A DNA stretch of 64,000 nucleotides from Daedaleopsis sinensis (lineage: Eukaryota; Basidiomycota; Agaricomycetes; Polyporales; Polyporaceae): contig CM066300.1 of assembly GCA_033807695.1 (NCBI GenBank), positions 310,001-374,000 on the forward strand. Direction: 5' to 3'. The position numbers and the translations under genes are program-made. Shown here piece after piece: positions 63,401 through 64,000 of the stretch. The notes under the pieces are model-generated. The model was given only the letters and a program-made list of their open reading frames with translations. It had not been told where the DNA came from and did not search any database. The number at the start of each line of letters is the position of its first letter. Position 1 is the first letter of the stretch.

Positions 63401-64000
63401 GGTGACATCAGCATGAGATCATTGAACTCGACCAAGTCCAGAGCCACCCTGTGCATAGTCAATTCACTCAGACTATTATCTCGTTAGTTCCAGTGTAGCA
63501 GACTCATATAGGAGCCTTCGTATTACATGTTTAGATAGTCATGTAGTAGCTCAGTGTATAGTTAGTGACTGCCAGCTCTATACACACAAAGTCAGGCAGT
63601 GAGTACTGAAGTGCTGAAGACTCGAAGTATTACCGTTCTTATGAGTGATTCTATCACTGCACAATAATCGAATAGCATCCTGCTAATGCACCAGACATAG
63701 ACGACGATGGACCAAATGGATTTCATCGGCATCGCAGGTGGACAATTATTCGGGTTATTGCATGCAGGCGACTCGTTTGGTCATCCTGCTCAATATGGCA
63801 ATGTAAGCGCTCTTGGCCCATCGCAAAACATCTCGAGTCCCTCACGGGCGTCGCGCACAGCGCAAAGTAGCTACACATCTCATAGAAGGTCTAGTACATT
63901 AAATGAAACATAGTGTTACAACCTGCCCCGCGGGCGTGAGACAGCGAGAATCGCGTATTTTCAAGTCTCTGTGTACAGGGACCACCGACTATGCACCTCC
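60412..64000. other. Right end: no convincing gene
   Basis: Many short frames are present, but none has a recognisable domain or consistent splicing. A 31-base segment recurs with one mismatch at 61571-61601 and 61887-61917 (gccgtgatgaccgccRgcaa...). 62.5-62.7 kb is GA-rich. From 62.8 kb on the sequence is mixed spacer. Confidence 0.4.

Noticed and set aside
1..64000. cttaag as a window-wide enriched word
   Set aside because: About 14 sites in 64 kb is near chance expectation. Only the local cluster at 19.5-33.2 kb is retained as a weak finding.

Overview
The window looks like a repeat-rich accessory stretch of a filamentous basidiomycete nuclear genome, most likely an Agaricomycete. Genes are broken by many 40-70 bp GT-AG introns, the DNA is mostly GC-rich, and the mobile elements are the typical mushroom set: a Helitron, a Ty3/Gypsy retrotransposon, a KDZ transposase gene and a Plavaka transposase gene. 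No tRNA, rRNA or CRISPR was seen.

Layout. 1-3044 (minus) is the uninterrupted N-terminal two-thirds of a Helitron Rep-helicase that runs off the left edge; its 5' flank holds a duplicated 126-bp unit. 5206-17897 is a complete, apparently young Gypsy element on the minus strand, with 907-bp LTRs that I could not tell apart by eye and a 4-bp target duplication. It sits inside a decayed copy of the rRNA-processing gene MRD1 (5035-5205 and 17898-18780). Between pol and the 3' LTR it carries about 4 kb of extra DNA holding three spliced genes on the opposite strand; the largest encodes a protein with a Zn2Cys6-type cysteine cluster. This is the most unusual object in the window.

20175-29093 (plus) is a run of four co-oriented genes of no function known to me: a 565-aa double Cys-cluster protein, a 1308-aa Pro/Ala plus acidic protein, a 77-aa coiled-coil microprotein, and a gene broken by a 16-bp tandem duplication. 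A KDZ transposase gene with a CxC5 domain but no visible CxC6 domain (29343-30941, minus) and a small Cys-containing gene (31524-32503, minus) follow. 37033-43950 is a divergent pair, an 816-aa gene (DUF6532-like) and a 993-aa Plavaka transposase, both with every exon in frame.

The right part mixes ordinary genes (an F-box protein, a secreted Cys-rich protein, a small Tom6-like membrane protein) with gene relics: three pieces of an MRH4-type mitochondrial DEAD-box helicase and a decayed nitrite reductase. Two of the helicase pieces are complementary halves in opposite orientation, as expected if an inversion of about 12 kb split one gene. The last 3.6 kb shows no convincing gene.

All exon models were built by hand from splice consensus and frame continuity. 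Family names come from motif recognition without a database search.
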